Made by a program: the position numbers and the translations under genes
Notes under the pieces: generated by a model
Databases searched by the model: none
What the model saw: the letters and a program-made list of their open reading frames with translations, nothing else
Told to the model about the DNA's origin: nothing
Shown: one piece after another, positions 41,992 to 53,596 of the stretch
Layout of the letters: each line of letters begins with the position of its first letter
Numbering within the stretch: the stretch's first letter is position 1
Origin: Aphrocallistes beatrix
Taxonomy: Eukaryota > Porifera > Hexactinellida > Sceptrulophora > Aphrocallistidae
Direction of reading: 5' to 3'
Assembly (NCBI GenBank): GCA_963281255.1
Contig: OY725489.1
Span: 1,674,001-1,738,000 of the forward strand
Length of the DNA stretch: 64,000 nucleotides

Positions 41992-42640
41992 CATAGCCTA
42001 CTCTAATAATGCCTCACAGTAGACTGAAAATCATGCACTAGGGATGAAGTAATAGCCGAATGGATTAATACACGATTAGCCTAAAATCGTTAATCATGTA
42101 GAATATGCATTAAGAATGTATTATGAACATATATAAACATGGTATCAAAGTACATATATCCGTTGTCAAAATTTCGATTAGTCATCATATCATTGCGCAA
42201 CAGGTCATTATATGGAGGATTTTGTCAATTTTTAAAGCTGTTTTAAGCCTACTTCTAAATGTTATTAAGGTATAATTTTTGTTTAGAACTAAGATTAGTA
42301 CGAGTTGATCTGAAAAATTATAAATTTTTCAGATCAACTCGTACTAATCTTAGTTCTAAACAAAAATTATACCTTAATAACATTTAGAAGTAGGCTTAAA
42401 ACAGCTTTAAAAATTGACAAAATCCTCCATATAATGACCTGTTGCGCAATGATATGATGACTAATCGAAATTTTGACAACGGATATATGTACTTTGATAC
42501 CATGTTTATATATGTTCATAATACATTCTTAATGCATATTCTACATGATTAACGATTTTAGGCTAATCGTGTATTAATCCATTCGGCTATTACCGCATCC
42601 TTGGTTATTTTACTGTGAGGCATTATTAGAGTAAGCTATG
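41992..42640. mobile_element. Foldback element FB-2, copy 2
   Basis: A 649-bp near-perfect palindrome with arms of about 322 bases and virtually no loop (dyad near 42320, around AAATTATAAATTT). Ends CATAGCCTAC and GTAAGCTATG; flanks attagac on both sides (41985-41991 and 42641-42647), an exact 7-bp duplication. Arms are about 90% alike to those of copy 1 in their outer 300 bases. Confidence 0.9.
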
Positions 42641-42647
42641 ATTAGAC

Positions 42648-43217
42648 ACTATCATACGATTGTATTAAGCCATTGAAATTGTGCAAAAATGAATGAATTC
42701 AGTGTTCAATCATTATATTGACCAGTCAATTTTGAGAGTTAAACGGTGTAAAAAATTGAGTTCAATATAGAAATATAGAATTCTGAAAGAAAGGTCCCGA
42801 GGTTAGTGATTGAACCGGTCGGATCTGACCGGTGCTGGTCTACCGGTCGAGATTTTGACGACCGATCAATATCTATCTAATCTGTAATTTATTAACCGTA
42901 TTTCGTTTAATGATTCTATTATTCAACTAGTTTGTGTAAGCCAAGTCTTGCCAGGGATCTATCAAGTCAGAATCGATAACAATGTTAGATTAATGAAATT
43001 GAATCTAACTTCCGATTTTTTGGAATTATCTATATTTATATTTTATTATGTACAAGTAGAAGTACAGGATTTTTTGGTCAAAATTACTCAAGATACTTTG
43101 TACAGCGCGCAACTTTGATTATCCGGACTTCTTAGTAAACTCAAATGCAAATAGTTACGGATAATCAACAGTTCGGAAAACGCAGTTGAACTATACTAGT
43201 TCTATTCTAAACTCTAT
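42648..43217. other. Intergenic, no gene recognised
   Basis: A short word cluster at 42808-42860 (GACCGGTGCTGGTCTACCGGTCGAG, with GACCG repeats) stands out; otherwise nothing. Confidence 0.4.
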
Positions 43218-43495
43218 AGCTCTGTTGCGTGGTATTTTGAGGCACTAGTCAAATTAACCATGGATATTCAACTTGCGTGGTATTCTGAGGCAACACCAAC
43301 CTGTGATCATGATGCGATCATTTACATAGTTCTAATTTAGACAATGACTTTCCATTTGAGTAGTGATACTTGTATGTTTTCCCTGCTCTAAATAGTGTAT
43401 TGTGCTTCATGACCTGGAATGCTTATTTAATAATATGTTTATTCGTCTCATTATTCAGGACATACAATACAAATAGAAAAAAATCTGTGAGTACT

Positions 43496-43736
43496 GTTGC
43501 GTGGTATTTTGAGATATATCGTAGTATTCTGAGATTTTGTTTCGCTTACTCAAATGGCCTTGTGGTTCAATCGGTTTCATCGTAACCTGATAACCACTGC
43601 CATCAAATTGTGTCATGTTCCACAATTTGATGGCAGTGGTTATCAGGTTACGATGAAACCGATTGAACCACAAGGCCATTTGAGTAAGCGAAACAAAATC
43701 TCAGAATACTACGATATATCTCAAATACCACGCAAC
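43496..43736. mobile_element. Foldback element FB-1, copy 5, at the dyad centre of copy 4
   Basis: A 241-bp palindrome, arms about 115 bases, loop TGTCATGTTC. Ends GTTGCGTGGTATTTTGAGAT and its complement; flanks agtact on both sides (43490-43495 and 43737-43742), an exact 6-bp palindromic duplication. Identical peptides on both strands here are artefacts of the symmetry. Confidence 0.88.
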
Positions 43737-43806
43737 AGTACTCACAGATTTTTTTCTATTTGTATTGTATGTCCTGAATAATGAGACGAATAAACATATT
43801 ATTTAA

Positions 43807-43925
43807 CCCGCGGTTGGCTAGGAATGTTGAAAGTGAAAATGAAAGTACATTGAAAGTGAACTGAAAGTGAAAATGAAAGTGGGGTTTTCTCTATTTATAC
43901 TTTTGAGACCTAGCCAGGCGAGGGT
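43807..43925. mobile_element. piggyBac-like MITE, TTAA-flanked
   Basis: Opens CCCGCGGTTGGCTAGG and closes CCTAGCCAGGCGAGGGT, flanked by TTAA (43803-43806 and 43926-43929). The opposite arm of the host palindrome lacks the insert and confirms a TTAA target. Between the ends, GAAAGTGAAAATGAAAGT is repeated. Confidence 0.75.
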
Positions 43926-44159
43926 TTAATTAATAAGCATTCCAGGTCATGAAGCACAATACACTATTTAGAGCAGGGAAAACATACAAGTATCACTACT
44001 CAAATGGAAAGTCATTGTCTAAATTAGAACTATGTAAATGATCGCATCATGATCACAGGTTGGTGTTGCCTCAGAATACCACGCAAGTTGAATATCCATG
44101 GTTAATTTGACTAGTGCCTCAAAATACCACGGTGCCTCAGAATACCACGCAACAGCTCT

Positions 44160-45369
44160 AATAACTTATATTTTGAAACTCGCGATTTTCTCTCGCTTTT
44201 TTTTCATCTTCGATCTCCCGCTTTCACTGCCTCCAAAAAATGGAAGGAACCTACCGCTTATTGGTTTTCAAAGGTTGGTATACCTGTAATCAATTTAGCA
44301 AAAAGAAAATGATCGAAATAGAATCTGAATCCACAGCTTATGCATCCATCCATGCAGTATAATATCCAAAGGTGCGAAAATATAAATGTTTTCGTCATTT
44401 GAAAATGTAAGAATTCAATTCGACGCATCTGTTTACCCCAGATTAGCTGGTGGAAACTCATATATATATATATATATAGGATAATTTAAATATTCCACTA
44501 AAATGTGTGATAATAATTTATAAATAATTGTTTGCGAGATTTGAAGTTATCGAATTGAATTCTATGCACCCAATTACCCCTGGTTAGCCGATGGAAACTA
44601 ATCTCTGGCACAATATTCCTTAATTCACTATAAGGCGTGAAAATGTGATTAATCGTATTATAAATAAGCTTGTTTGCACCTTACAGAATATATCAACCAA
44701 TAAATTGCACCCAACTATCAATTCAAATGCAGTGCAGTGTAAATATAAATACTACATTCAGTTACAATCTAGCCTATTGAACTAAGTAATAGAATGCTAG
44801 ATGTACTTCAGAAAGTCCGAAGCCTGCAATCTAATAGGTCAATTTTTGCCACTCTTGAAAGGTGTGAAAATATTCAGTTTAGAGATAATCAAGACACCAG
44901 ATGCTAATAAACGGCAATTTCACACCTGCCCTGAAATTTCAAGTCTCTATCTATATTAGTTTTGGTTTGGCTACTCTCGACTAAGAAATACAAATATATA
45001 AATTACACCTGTGCCACACCACAATTACAATTTTATATTTTAAATTTGGAAAGCTCTTATGAGTTATCCAACTTACAAAATCAATTTGTAATTATGGTGT
45101 GTGGAATAGGGTATAAATCATTTCAGAAGTTGTTTTCTATTATTGTTAGAGTTTTCCCCTGCAGGTTCTTGATTCCCTTTATTTGAAAGTTTAAACACGC
45201 TACTCCTTGCATCGATCCCCCTTTTATCTCATAATCCCCGTAGAGGTTTCTTGTGGGAACTCGATAGAACTCCTGTAATTTTATGCCAGGATTCCTAGAG
45301 TATCAGATTATAAATCATTATTTTAATCTATATAATATCTAACACAAAGGAATAGAGTAATTCGCTTTG
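44160..45369. other. Upstream region of the piggyBac gene
   Basis: No gene recognised. A (TA)n run lies at 44460-44478. I could not find a piggyBac terminal repeat (TTAACCC/GGGTTAA type) between here and the start codon. Confidence 0.4.
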
Positions 45370-48300
45370 ATGGCCTCACCTAAACGGTTTCTATCCGATT
45401 CGTGTATTCCTGATTTACCAAGGGAATCTCCTTATGCTTATGATTCGGGAGACGAAGACTTATCCCTCAGCGATGATGAATCGATACCAGCACTTTCAGA
45501 CATAGATTCTGATTCTGATAATGATGACACTACCAATTTTTCGATGGGTAGTGGATCTGATTTAAGATCAGATATTTCGCTAATGGAAACAAATCAAGCA
45601 GGAATAATCATTTCGAATGATCAAACTAGATGGTCAACATCTCCTATCCCCTTCGAAAACATTTATTTTCCGGCTATTTCTCATGGAATCCCTTCAGAAT
45701 GCAATTCATTCACTTCAGCAATTGGTTTGTTAAATTGTTTTACTGAAAGTTTATGCTGTTTGAAAAATATTTAGTGTAAATAGCTAGGAATTCTATTTGT
45801 TTCGATATTATATAACACACAAGAACTTTCATCTGAATCAACATATTGTTGATGTGTAATGCGATAACAATATTGTGTTTTCCAGGTTAAAATTTTATAA
45901 TGGCGTAATATTAACACCATGAGTAGCACTTTGTGAAATTTTTGCTCAGCTGTGTAGGAATTAGTGTTCTACTTATTCTATTAAATTATCAGACATTTAT
46001 AATCTATATTAGCTGAGCACTGACCAAATAAGTGTTTCTTCGGGATTCCAAAAAGGTTAAAATTACGGCATAAATCCGTCTTAAGTGTGAATTTTCGTTA
46101 AAGACTTGAACCTGTCGGAGCCAAAAAGACCCGAATACTGCCGAGGTGTTACGAGCATATTAATATCTAAAACTTTTTGACCCAGAAAATTCATCAATTT
46201 CACACGCTAATTGTCCCGATACTGCATTTCTTCGAAGTCCGAATCAGTAATTCTTCCCGGCAGTAATCGGTTTTAATCAATTTAACTGCCTCCCTGCTTT
46301 TGTCGTCAACCTGACGAGGGTGTTGCAATTGATCAAATTTCGACAGTTTGCAACTGATCAATCAACGTTTGCAATTAATTAACTACATCGCTTGCAGTTG
46401 ATCGACAATAGAAAATGCAGTGTTGATCAGTTCTCATATTGTCGGATTTTATCAACATTGACTGACAGTAGCCAAATATTAGATGTAGATCTGTATCTGA
46501 TCTGTGTTAAGAAGTGCTTACGTATTATTCGATGTAGATCTGTATCTGATCTGTGATAAGAAGTGCTATACGTAATATTAGATGTAGATCTATATCCGAT
46601 CTTGATAATTGAGTAGCAAATAGGACATTAATTCACAATTTGGCCACTACAGCCTTGGCAGCATATAATTATAATTATTAATAAATAAATTTGTATCCAG
46701 CTCATTTTAATAATTCAATGCAAATAGATGCTGAAGCTGTGTGTATTGCCCATCCTCAAGTTTCTGCTTACACTATCTCCTGAAATTGTGACAAATACGA
46801 GTTTTTAGTACTTATTTGCAAGGGTATATATGTATACATATACACTATACGGTTGTGGTTTGAACTTCGCATTTGAGAAACTATATAAACCTTTGATCAA
46901 TGACTAAAGTGAGAAACAATCAATAGTATATAGGAATCCTATTAGAGCAGGGGTTTTCAACCAGTGGGTCGCGACAGATATTTTAGTGGGTCGCGGAAGG
47001 TGGGTACTAAATTACTTGAGTAACGAATATTCTCTTATTAAACATTTACACAAACTAACTACTATCGGTCTTGGAGTTAGTATTGAATCTCAATCAAATT
47101 TGGTTGTTGTTAGTGTCTAACTGTGAATTAGTAAACAATATTGTAACTATATACCAAGGTATTGACAAATGAAAGAATAGAGAAGACATATTGAAGTGTG
47201 ATATTATAACTGATTAATTATTAGAACCTATGATAGTCAAAACCTAGTACACGTATACACAACTTTGTAATATATATATTCACATATTACATATTTGTTC
47301 ATTAGCTTCTAAAAATATCTACATTTTCAATACTTCTTTTATTTTCAGTTAAATGGCAACAAAACGTGCTCCTAAGCGAGCCTATTCAGATGATTATCTG
47401 AAATCTGGATTTACCAGTATCTCATCACAGTCTTTTCAGAAATATTTGCTTAGAAAAAATTGACATTGGATCGCATTTGCATTCACTTAGAGAAGAATTT
47501 AAAAGATATTTCCCAGAAATAACCAAATTTCAGTTTGCACTGGTTCGCAATCCTTTTCTTGTCAAAATGGATGACTGTATTCCTGAAAATGATGATGCTG
47601 CTCAGGAGGATTTTATCAAGCTTGCAAATGACTCAGGAGCAAAGAATTTGTTTTCAAGGGTGAATTTGACAAGTTTTTGGAGTTCCATACTCATAAGCTA
47701 CCCAAAACTGTCACAGATTGCCCTTAAGTTACTAATGCCATTCCCATCAACCTATCTTTGTGAAACGGCGTTTTCTAGTATGCTTGTGATCAAAACAAAG
47801 GCTAGAAATAGACTTGAGGTTGAGCCAGATTTACGCTGCTGTTTATCATTAACACAGCCAAGAATTGAAAGACTAGTAGATCAGAAGCAACATCAAAAAT
47901 CACATTAAAACTAATAAAATAAAATAAAGCAAGAATTAGTAATATATTCTATACATTAGGCTCAATTAATTATTAAAAGGTACTTAAAAAGTACTTAGAA
48001 AAAAATTTTGAGCTTCATTTCAACACTGAGGGGTGGGACGCGAAGACTGCAAAATTTAGAAAGTGGGTCGTGGTCTAAAAAAGGTTGAAAACCCCTGTAT
48101 TAGAGGTTGTCAATTGATTAACAGAGCGTCTAATGTTGATCAATTGAAATACAGTCGACTCCGCTTAATAGGGCAACTGTTTAATCGGGTCAGCCGCTTA
48201 ATCGGGCCACTTTTGGTAGGACCGGAATAGCTCTCACACATAGAAGCTAATACAAAATATTTTCGGTTAATAGGGTCCTCCGCTTAATCGGGGCAAAATG

Positions 48301-50181
48301 TCCTCTAACCGATGTGGCCCTATTAAGCGGAGTCGACTGTATATCTAGTTTATCAATTGCAAAGGTTAGTTGATCAATTGCAAACCATCTAAATTTCTCC
48401 GACTTTTTTCTTGACTTAATGAAGTCAGTTAAAGTGTTTTATATGGACTCTTTATAGAATCTTTTAAGATCTTCTTCAATGATGCTATGATTTCTAAGGT
48501 TCTATACTATTCTAACTCAAAGTTAAGACAATTCTTGATCTCGAATAAGCATGTCTCAGGGACGTATTTGAACGAATTCACCTTTGAAGAGATACAAGCT
48601 TTTGTTGGTTTGATGATTTTGACAGGCGTATTTCGGGTTAATAGAGAACCCCTTTCTAAGTTATACTGTAAAGACCCAAATTTTTCTCGCTTAATTTTCA
48701 AAGCAACTCTTCCAAGAGAGAGATTTAAAACCATTTTGAGATTCCTCCGTTTTGATGATTTCGAAACACGATTATCTCGAATATCTGAAGACAAGTTAGC
48801 ACCTATTAGGGAAATATTAGATCATATTAAATATACCCTTAACACCTCATATTTCCCTCATACATTTCTTACGATTGACGAACATATGTGTGCTTACCGC
48901 GGTCGATGTTCATTTCGACAGTTCATTCCGAGTAAACCGGACAAGTACGGAATCAAGATTTTCATTCTTGCTGACTCTACTACCTATTATCCGTATAACA
49001 TTAAAGTTTATTCGGGAAAATTATATTTAAGTAATAAACCAGCAGATATTGTTTTACGATTGGTAGCAACATGTCGTCCAGGACATGTAGTTGTAGGTGA
49101 CAACTACTTTACATCATTAAGCCTATGCAATTCGTTAGTTGATCGATATCAGATACGATATTTCGGTACATTGCGGTGTAATAGGCGCGAAGTTCCTAGC
49201 GAGATGAAGAACACGAAAAATAAGCCTCTCTATTCATCAAGATTCGTATATCATAAAGACACCATAATGGTATCGTATATTGCAAAGAAAAATAAATCTG
49301 TTTTATTATTGTCCAACTACCATCACGATGGTTCTATCAGCGATACTTATAAGCAAAAGCCACAGCTTATATTAGACTACAATCGTCACAAATGTGGCGT
49401 TGACGTACTAGATCAGCTACTTAAAGGTCATCGCCCCTACAGAGCAACCCGTAGATGGCCATGTGTGCTGTTCTTTGATTTAATTGGTTTGTCTTCCCAT
49501 GCATCATATGTTCTATATACCAGTAAGTTTGTAGATAGTCATATAGCCAGAAAGAAACAAAGAAGGGAATATTTATATATGCTCGGTATTGAACTCGTAC
49601 TCCCACAAATTGTTAAGAGACGGGAGTCCAGTAGTTTCAGATATTTAACAAAAGAGGTCCGTTCTTATATTGACGATTTATTGAAATCGAAATGTGGTTC
49701 ACAAGACGTTAGCGTTGTTACACCTGAAATTACACCAGTTCACTGTTCAAGCATTCCTGAATCTTCTGCTGTTCCAACGTCAACTTCTGTTCCCGAGCCA
49801 TCTCTTGCTCCTGAGTCATCTGCTGTTCCTGTGTCATTTCCAGCTCCTGAGTCAATTCCTGCTCTTGAATCGTCTGTTGCTCCTGAATCATATGAATGCG
49901 TTACATCTCTACCACAAATTGAGTTTTCCCGTCCTACAGTTATCTCTCGACCAGACCTTCAAGGTGTAACTCAAACTATTGTTGATACGAATAGTATTAC
50001 TGATTTGATACTACCCTATGATGTTCCACAGACAAGTAGGGGAAGATGTACGAGTTGTTTACGACAGAAAGATGTCAAGTTGAAGTCATTTTGTAATATT
50101 TGTTCCAAACATGTTTGCGTGAACCACTCTACGCGAATAACTGTATGTAGGAATTGTGAGGACAAAATAAGTTTCAATTGA
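45370..50181 (+). CDS. piggyBac-family transposase, two exons, intact
   Basis: Exon 1 45370-45724 and exon 2 48458-50181 join in frame (ATTG|GTTTGT...TTTATAG|AATC) to give 692 residues. Exon 1 supplies the acidic Asp/Ser-rich N-terminus (DSDSDNDDT) and the W-containing lead-in. Exon 2 supplies the DDE_Tnp_1_7 core: Asp in FLTIDEHMCAYRGR (D131 counted from the Met at 48487), Asp in HVVVGDNYFTS (D205) and Asp in CGVDVLDQL (D306), the triad spaced as in active piggyBac enzymes. A linker of repeated Pro-Glu-Ser/Val-Ala words follows, then a Cys-rich C-terminal zinc domain (CTSC, CNIC, CVNH, CRNC) that binds the transposon ends. No stop or frameshift is seen. piggyBac enzymes excise precisely at TTAA. 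The intron and lack of visible terminal repeats favour a host-retained gene; the intron border is my inference. Confidence 0.8.
46482..46612. repeat. Tandem repeat, period about 50 bp
   Basis: GATGTAGATCTGTATCTGATCT starts at 46482, 46531 and 46581, with the third unit partial; GATAAGAAGTGCT follows in the first two. Confidence 0.85.
46948..48097 (+). mobile_element. hAT element, internally deleted, exact 8-bp duplication
   Basis: Opens CAGGGGTTTTCAACCAGTGGG and closes AAAGGTTGAAAACCCCTG, with tattagag on both sides (46940-46947 and 48098-48105). GTGGGTCGCGG/GTGGGTCGTGG words sit just inside each end. 1150 bp in total; most of the transposase is missing, which makes it a non-autonomous derivative of a ZBED5/FAM200-like hAT. 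Confidence 0.9.
47352..47908 (+). pseudogene. hAT transposase, N-terminus fused to C-terminus
   Basis: From the ATG at 47352, KRAYSDDYLKSGFTSI is the start typical of ZBED5/FAM200-like proteins. It is followed within about 20 residues, after a TGA at 47461, by LREEFKRYFPEITKFQFALV and the dimerisation block LMPFPSTYLCETAFSSMLVIK, ending RLVDQKQHQKSH. About 450 residues, including the BED finger and catalytic core, are deleted. Confidence 0.8.
48152..48339. mobile_element. pogo-like MITE, 188 bp, copy 2
   Basis: Same ends as the element at 27763 (CAGTCGACTCCGCTTAATAGG), TA on both sides, and an interior that matches it in reverse orientation (AGCTCTCACACATAGAAGCT against the complementary text there). 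Confidence 0.88.
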
Positions 50182-50330
50182 TTAACTAATTTATCATTAA
50201 TATATTCATAAACATTTCAGTTATGTTTCATCAAGCTTTGTGCTTATTCCAATACAGGCATCTATCTATATTGTCTATTAATATTATTTTCATTGATTTA
50301 TCTTACTTGTTGTGTGAATGAATAATACAA

Positions 50331-50790
50331 GGTTTTCCCAAAAGTTCCTTACCGATTTGATAACGAATACAAGTACATATATTATTCAAATTCCTGGTCA
50401 AAATGTTTAATATATTCCTCCTTCAACTTTTTCAACCGCTCCCATCTCTCTGACAGTTTGTCTATGCCTATGGCAAAGAAATATGGAGGGGTACCTTTTA
50501 CTCAGTGATTTACTGCCTGCTCCAGGTCCTTGAATTCGCTAAATCTCTTGCCGCGTAGCGGTCTTTTCATTTCTTCGAAGAGCCAATAGTCGCTCCATGC
50601 TAGGTCTGGGCTATAAGGTGGGTGGGAAAGACATTCAAAGCCCAAGCGCCGAATGGCGTCATTTGTTTTATCACTGACATGGGGCCTCGCATTATCATGT
50701 TGCAGTAAAATTCCATGGGTCATTTTACGACGTCTCTCCCGCTTAATCACTTCCCGCAATTCTTCCAGTTCGCTTATGTACACGTAGTAG
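50331..50790 (-). pseudogene. mariner transposase remnant, 3' portion
   Basis: Minus-strand frame to 50502: LLQHDNARPHVS carries the second catalytic Asp, and HPPYSPDLAWSDYWLFEEMK the third, with the 34-residue spacing of the mariner DD34D core. After a TGA at 50500 the tail IDKLSERWERLKKL is still readable to about 50400. GGTTTTCCCAAAAGTTCCTTACC at 50331 resembles a mariner terminal repeat. The 5' half is missing, and this is a different lineage from the remnant at 10470. Confidence 0.82.
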
Positions 50791-51790
50791 TCACTATTGA
50801 TAGTACTTTCTCAGGAAGCCAGTCAATTGACAGTATATCCTTTCTATCCCAGAATTCTTTATACATGTCGACCGACACCACTCTCGAATTCTTTCCCCAT
50901 CCACATTCCTTCCTTGATCAGAAATTACCACTCTCGGGTAACCATGTCGATAACACCACCCATGTATTAAGGCCTGGACAATAGACTTTCCTTCTTGATC
51001 CTTTTACGGATACTGACCCGAAGTCCACGGTAATGTCGCCACATCATATGCTACTGTCATTCACTGAAATTGCCAACCCAAGTCACAAGAGGATAACGGT
51101 TCTTTGGGTTGTGACGACCTCTTGTTTCTCAAACACACCCTACATTCCTTACTGAATACAGAATTTACGGACGTCCAACCACATTTTCTTCCACCAAAAC
51201 GGGCGCTGTACCTCCCTATATGTTCGCTGTATTCCCGCATGAGTGTTGCAATGTACCGCTGAGATAATCACATTAGATATACCTCTCGGAATTACTAGTT
51301 TACATCTCTGAATAACCCACCATCTATCATCTGCATTCCTCTGACTTTCTTGAATTGTCCATCTAATATTCTCCCATGAGCCTCTAATTGAAACAACAAT
51401 TGCCTACAGTTCATGTCCTCCATCTGCTTCCTTTTGATCCATTCAAATGATATTTCAGATTGTGAAATTGTAAATACATGTCGCTCCAGGAACTCTTCTT
51501 CGTCGTTAATGGTCTGATCTAATTCAACTTTTGTTCGGCTAAGATAATCAGCAGCTACATTTTCGACCTCGTAATCAATGGACTCCAATTCTAATAACAA
51601 CCTACCGAACTTGCCACGTGGATCTGGCTGTTTTCTCATCCACTATAATGGATTGTGATCCGACGCAAAAACACTTTCGGGGCGGCTTGTAGTTGCTTCT
51701 TCCATTTTCTGAAGGATGTTATTATCGCCCAGGCCTCCAGCTCCCCAGCGCTATAATTAGACTGTGTCTTACTAAGCTTAGAAGAGAAAA
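50790..51790 (-). pseudogene. Ty3/gypsy pol remnant: RNase H and integrase
   Basis: From 51790 downwards: RPLAFFSSKLSKTQSNYSAG (RNase H), then PRGKFGRLLLELESIDYEVE and NVAADYLSRTK (end of RNase H), then the integrase lead-in (ISNVIISAVHCNTHAGIQRTY) and a decayed core (VISDQGRNVDGE near 50920). Frameshifts and stops occur near 51645, 51290 and repeatedly below 51200. It has the same orientation as the gag/protease piece at 54356, so both may come from one element split by later insertions. Confidence 0.8.
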
Positions 51791-51975
51791 ACGCCAATGG
51801 TCGACGTACCCCCTGAGAGTTGTACTTTCAATATTCGGTTAGACCAAATACTATTTGGCAAATAGTAGTTGATATTCGGTTGAAAACCGAATACCAGTAT
51901 TCGTATTGGGTTGGAGTAGCCGAATATTATCAGTATTCGTATTCGGTTGGAGTAACCGAATATTATCAGTATTCA
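51791..51975. repeat. Third relative of the TTGACCAAATTATTCGG MITE
   Basis: ATATTCGGTTAGACCAAATACTATTTGG and repeated AGTATTCGTATT(G/C)GGTTGGAGTA words are related to 25436-25987 and 41516-41816. Ends unclear. Confidence 0.5.
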
Positions 51976-52490
51976 TCAGGTTTTCATCCAGGCGTACTGG
52001 GCTCGCCTAGAGGCGCGTATTTGATCTCATGGATCATAATTAGGCGTATGATTTTTGAGGTTAGGCGCGCGGCATACGTATCACATCTCGACGTAGACTC
52101 TGTCGCATCTGTAGTTTCACTTTCTTTGTTGGGTGGTTGTTCATGCAAGTACTGAATCACTGCATTGGACTGCAGTCTACAATAGGCGGATCAGGAGCAG
52201 AAACTGGGAGAGCGCATTCACTTTCAGCTTCCACACTAAAATAGCGCAACATAGTGCATTGCCGCTTGGCTTCACTCATAGTTACAATGAAAGCAATATT
52301 TAGTTAGCATAACATTCCACAAAAATATTAACGAACAGCTGCAATATTAAATAAACATTTAATTAACTGGAAAGATAAGATAGTAATAAGTAACAGACAT
52401 CGAACAAGTATTAGTACACCCTATGTATGTTTTTGAGGTGCTTTTGAAGCGGTAGTGGTCCTCCGTTCCTGACAAAAAAATTCAGTCTGC
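51976..52490. other. No gene recognised
   Basis: A frame at 51820-52155 spans repeat and unique sequence and is not credible. Nothing else seen. Confidence 0.35.
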
Positions 52491-52552
52491 CAGGATTGGG
52501 GGGGGGCCTAGGCCACCCAGGACCCCCCCCCCCTCCCTACGCCACTGTTTTC
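52491..52552. mobile_element. Probable right end of a hAT-like MITE
   Basis: The GC-rich block with long G and C runs closes CCCTCCCTACGCCACTG, the complement of CAGTGGCGTAGGG, a common hAT terminal sequence. The left end was not found. It directly abuts the truncated left arm of FB-2 copy 3. Confidence 0.5.
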
Positions 52553-53391
52553 AGAGGCCGTTTAGGGGCACTTCTAAGTGTTTTTACCGTAAAATTTTTC
52601 GCATAGAACTGAGATATGAATGGGTTAATACGAAAAATTTGGAATTTCTTCATGGAATGTTGGTACATTCCAGTGTTGCTATGGAAACGTGTTTTGGTCA
52701 GTTTGGGTCATATCTTGAAAACCACAAGAGCTAGACATCTAAATGTAATTCCATTTGATTGGAAATATACTACTTCCTATTAAGTGATAATATAATTTCG
52801 ACCTCTAAATTCAATAGTTTATGAGATATTCGACAATGTACCATATTGGTCACATTTGATAATTTGTCGATTATCTCATAAACCTTTGAATTTAGAGGTC
52901 GAAATTATATTATCACTTAATAGGAAGTAGTATATTTCCAATCAAATGGAATTACATTTAAATGTCTAGCTCTTGTGGTTTTCAAGATATGACCCAAACT
53001 GACCAAAACACGTTTCCATAGCAACACTGGAATGTACCAACATTCCCTGAAAAAATTCCAAATTTTTCGTATTAACCCATTCATATCTCAGTTCTATGAG
53101 AAAAATTTTACAGTAAAAACACTTAGAAGTGCCCCTAAACGACCTCTGAAAATCACCAAATTTGTCACAAATGTAACCTATTGCGCAACCATATGGTGAC
53201 TAATCAAATTTTTAACAATGGATATGGGTACTTTGACACCATATTTATATATGCTGATAATATATTCCTAAGCTCTATTGTGCTTTGTAAATGATTTAAG
53301 GCAGCTCATGCATTAGTTCAACGGTCTTCCTCCGCATCCCTGGTCCAAAATCCACAATCAGTTGTGAGGCCTTATGTATAGTAGGCTATGG
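52553..53391. mobile_element. Foldback element FB-2, copy 3, left arm truncated
   Basis: Dyad centre near 52835. The left arm stops at 52553, while the right arm runs on to GTAGGCTATG at 53391, the family end. Arms contain GGAATGTTGGTACATTCC and ACTTCCTATTAAGTGATAAT as in the other copies. The duplication cannot be read because the left end is lost. Confidence 0.8.
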
Positions 53392-53596
53392 TCATTGTAT
53401 TTTCCCATAAGATTGGAGTTCACTCGACAGTATATTTTGTTAATTGAATTTATGCACTAGTTGTATACTATCAATCGTGTTAAATATCAATTAAACAGTA
53501 GTATTTCCTGGAATTCTTGAGTAAATTCGAATTGAAATAAGAGTTATGGTACAGTGTGAGTTGTTACAAAAGTGATTAACTTCATAGCTTGTTTCA
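53392..53596. other. Spacer
   Basis: Nothing recognisable. Confidence 0.4.

Larger units (their letters stand above)
43224..44153. mobile_element. Foldback element FB-1, copy 4, containing two further insertions
   Basis: Ends GTTGCGTGGTATTTTGAGGC and its complement, flanked by agctct on both sides (43218-43223 and 44154-44159). Removing the FB-1 copy at 43496-43736 leaves arms that meet with no spacer at AGTACT. The right arm alone carries a 119-bp TTAA-flanked MITE (43807-43925). Without these two insertions the element is about 560 bp of almost perfect palindrome. Confidence 0.85.
45725..48457 (+). other. Inferred 2.7-kb intron of the piggyBac gene
   Basis: Bounded by GTTTGT and TTTATAG. 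It contains a 50-bp tandem repeat (46482-46612), a hAT element (46948-48097), a pogo-like MITE (48152-48339) and TTGATCAATTGCAA-type words near both ends (46325-46440 and 48345-48390), which may mark another old insertion. Confidence 0.6.

Noticed and set aside
43455..43781. Two near-identical 75-residue frames on opposite strands
   Set aside because: The sequence is a palindrome, so each strand shows the same translation; there is no independent evidence of coding.
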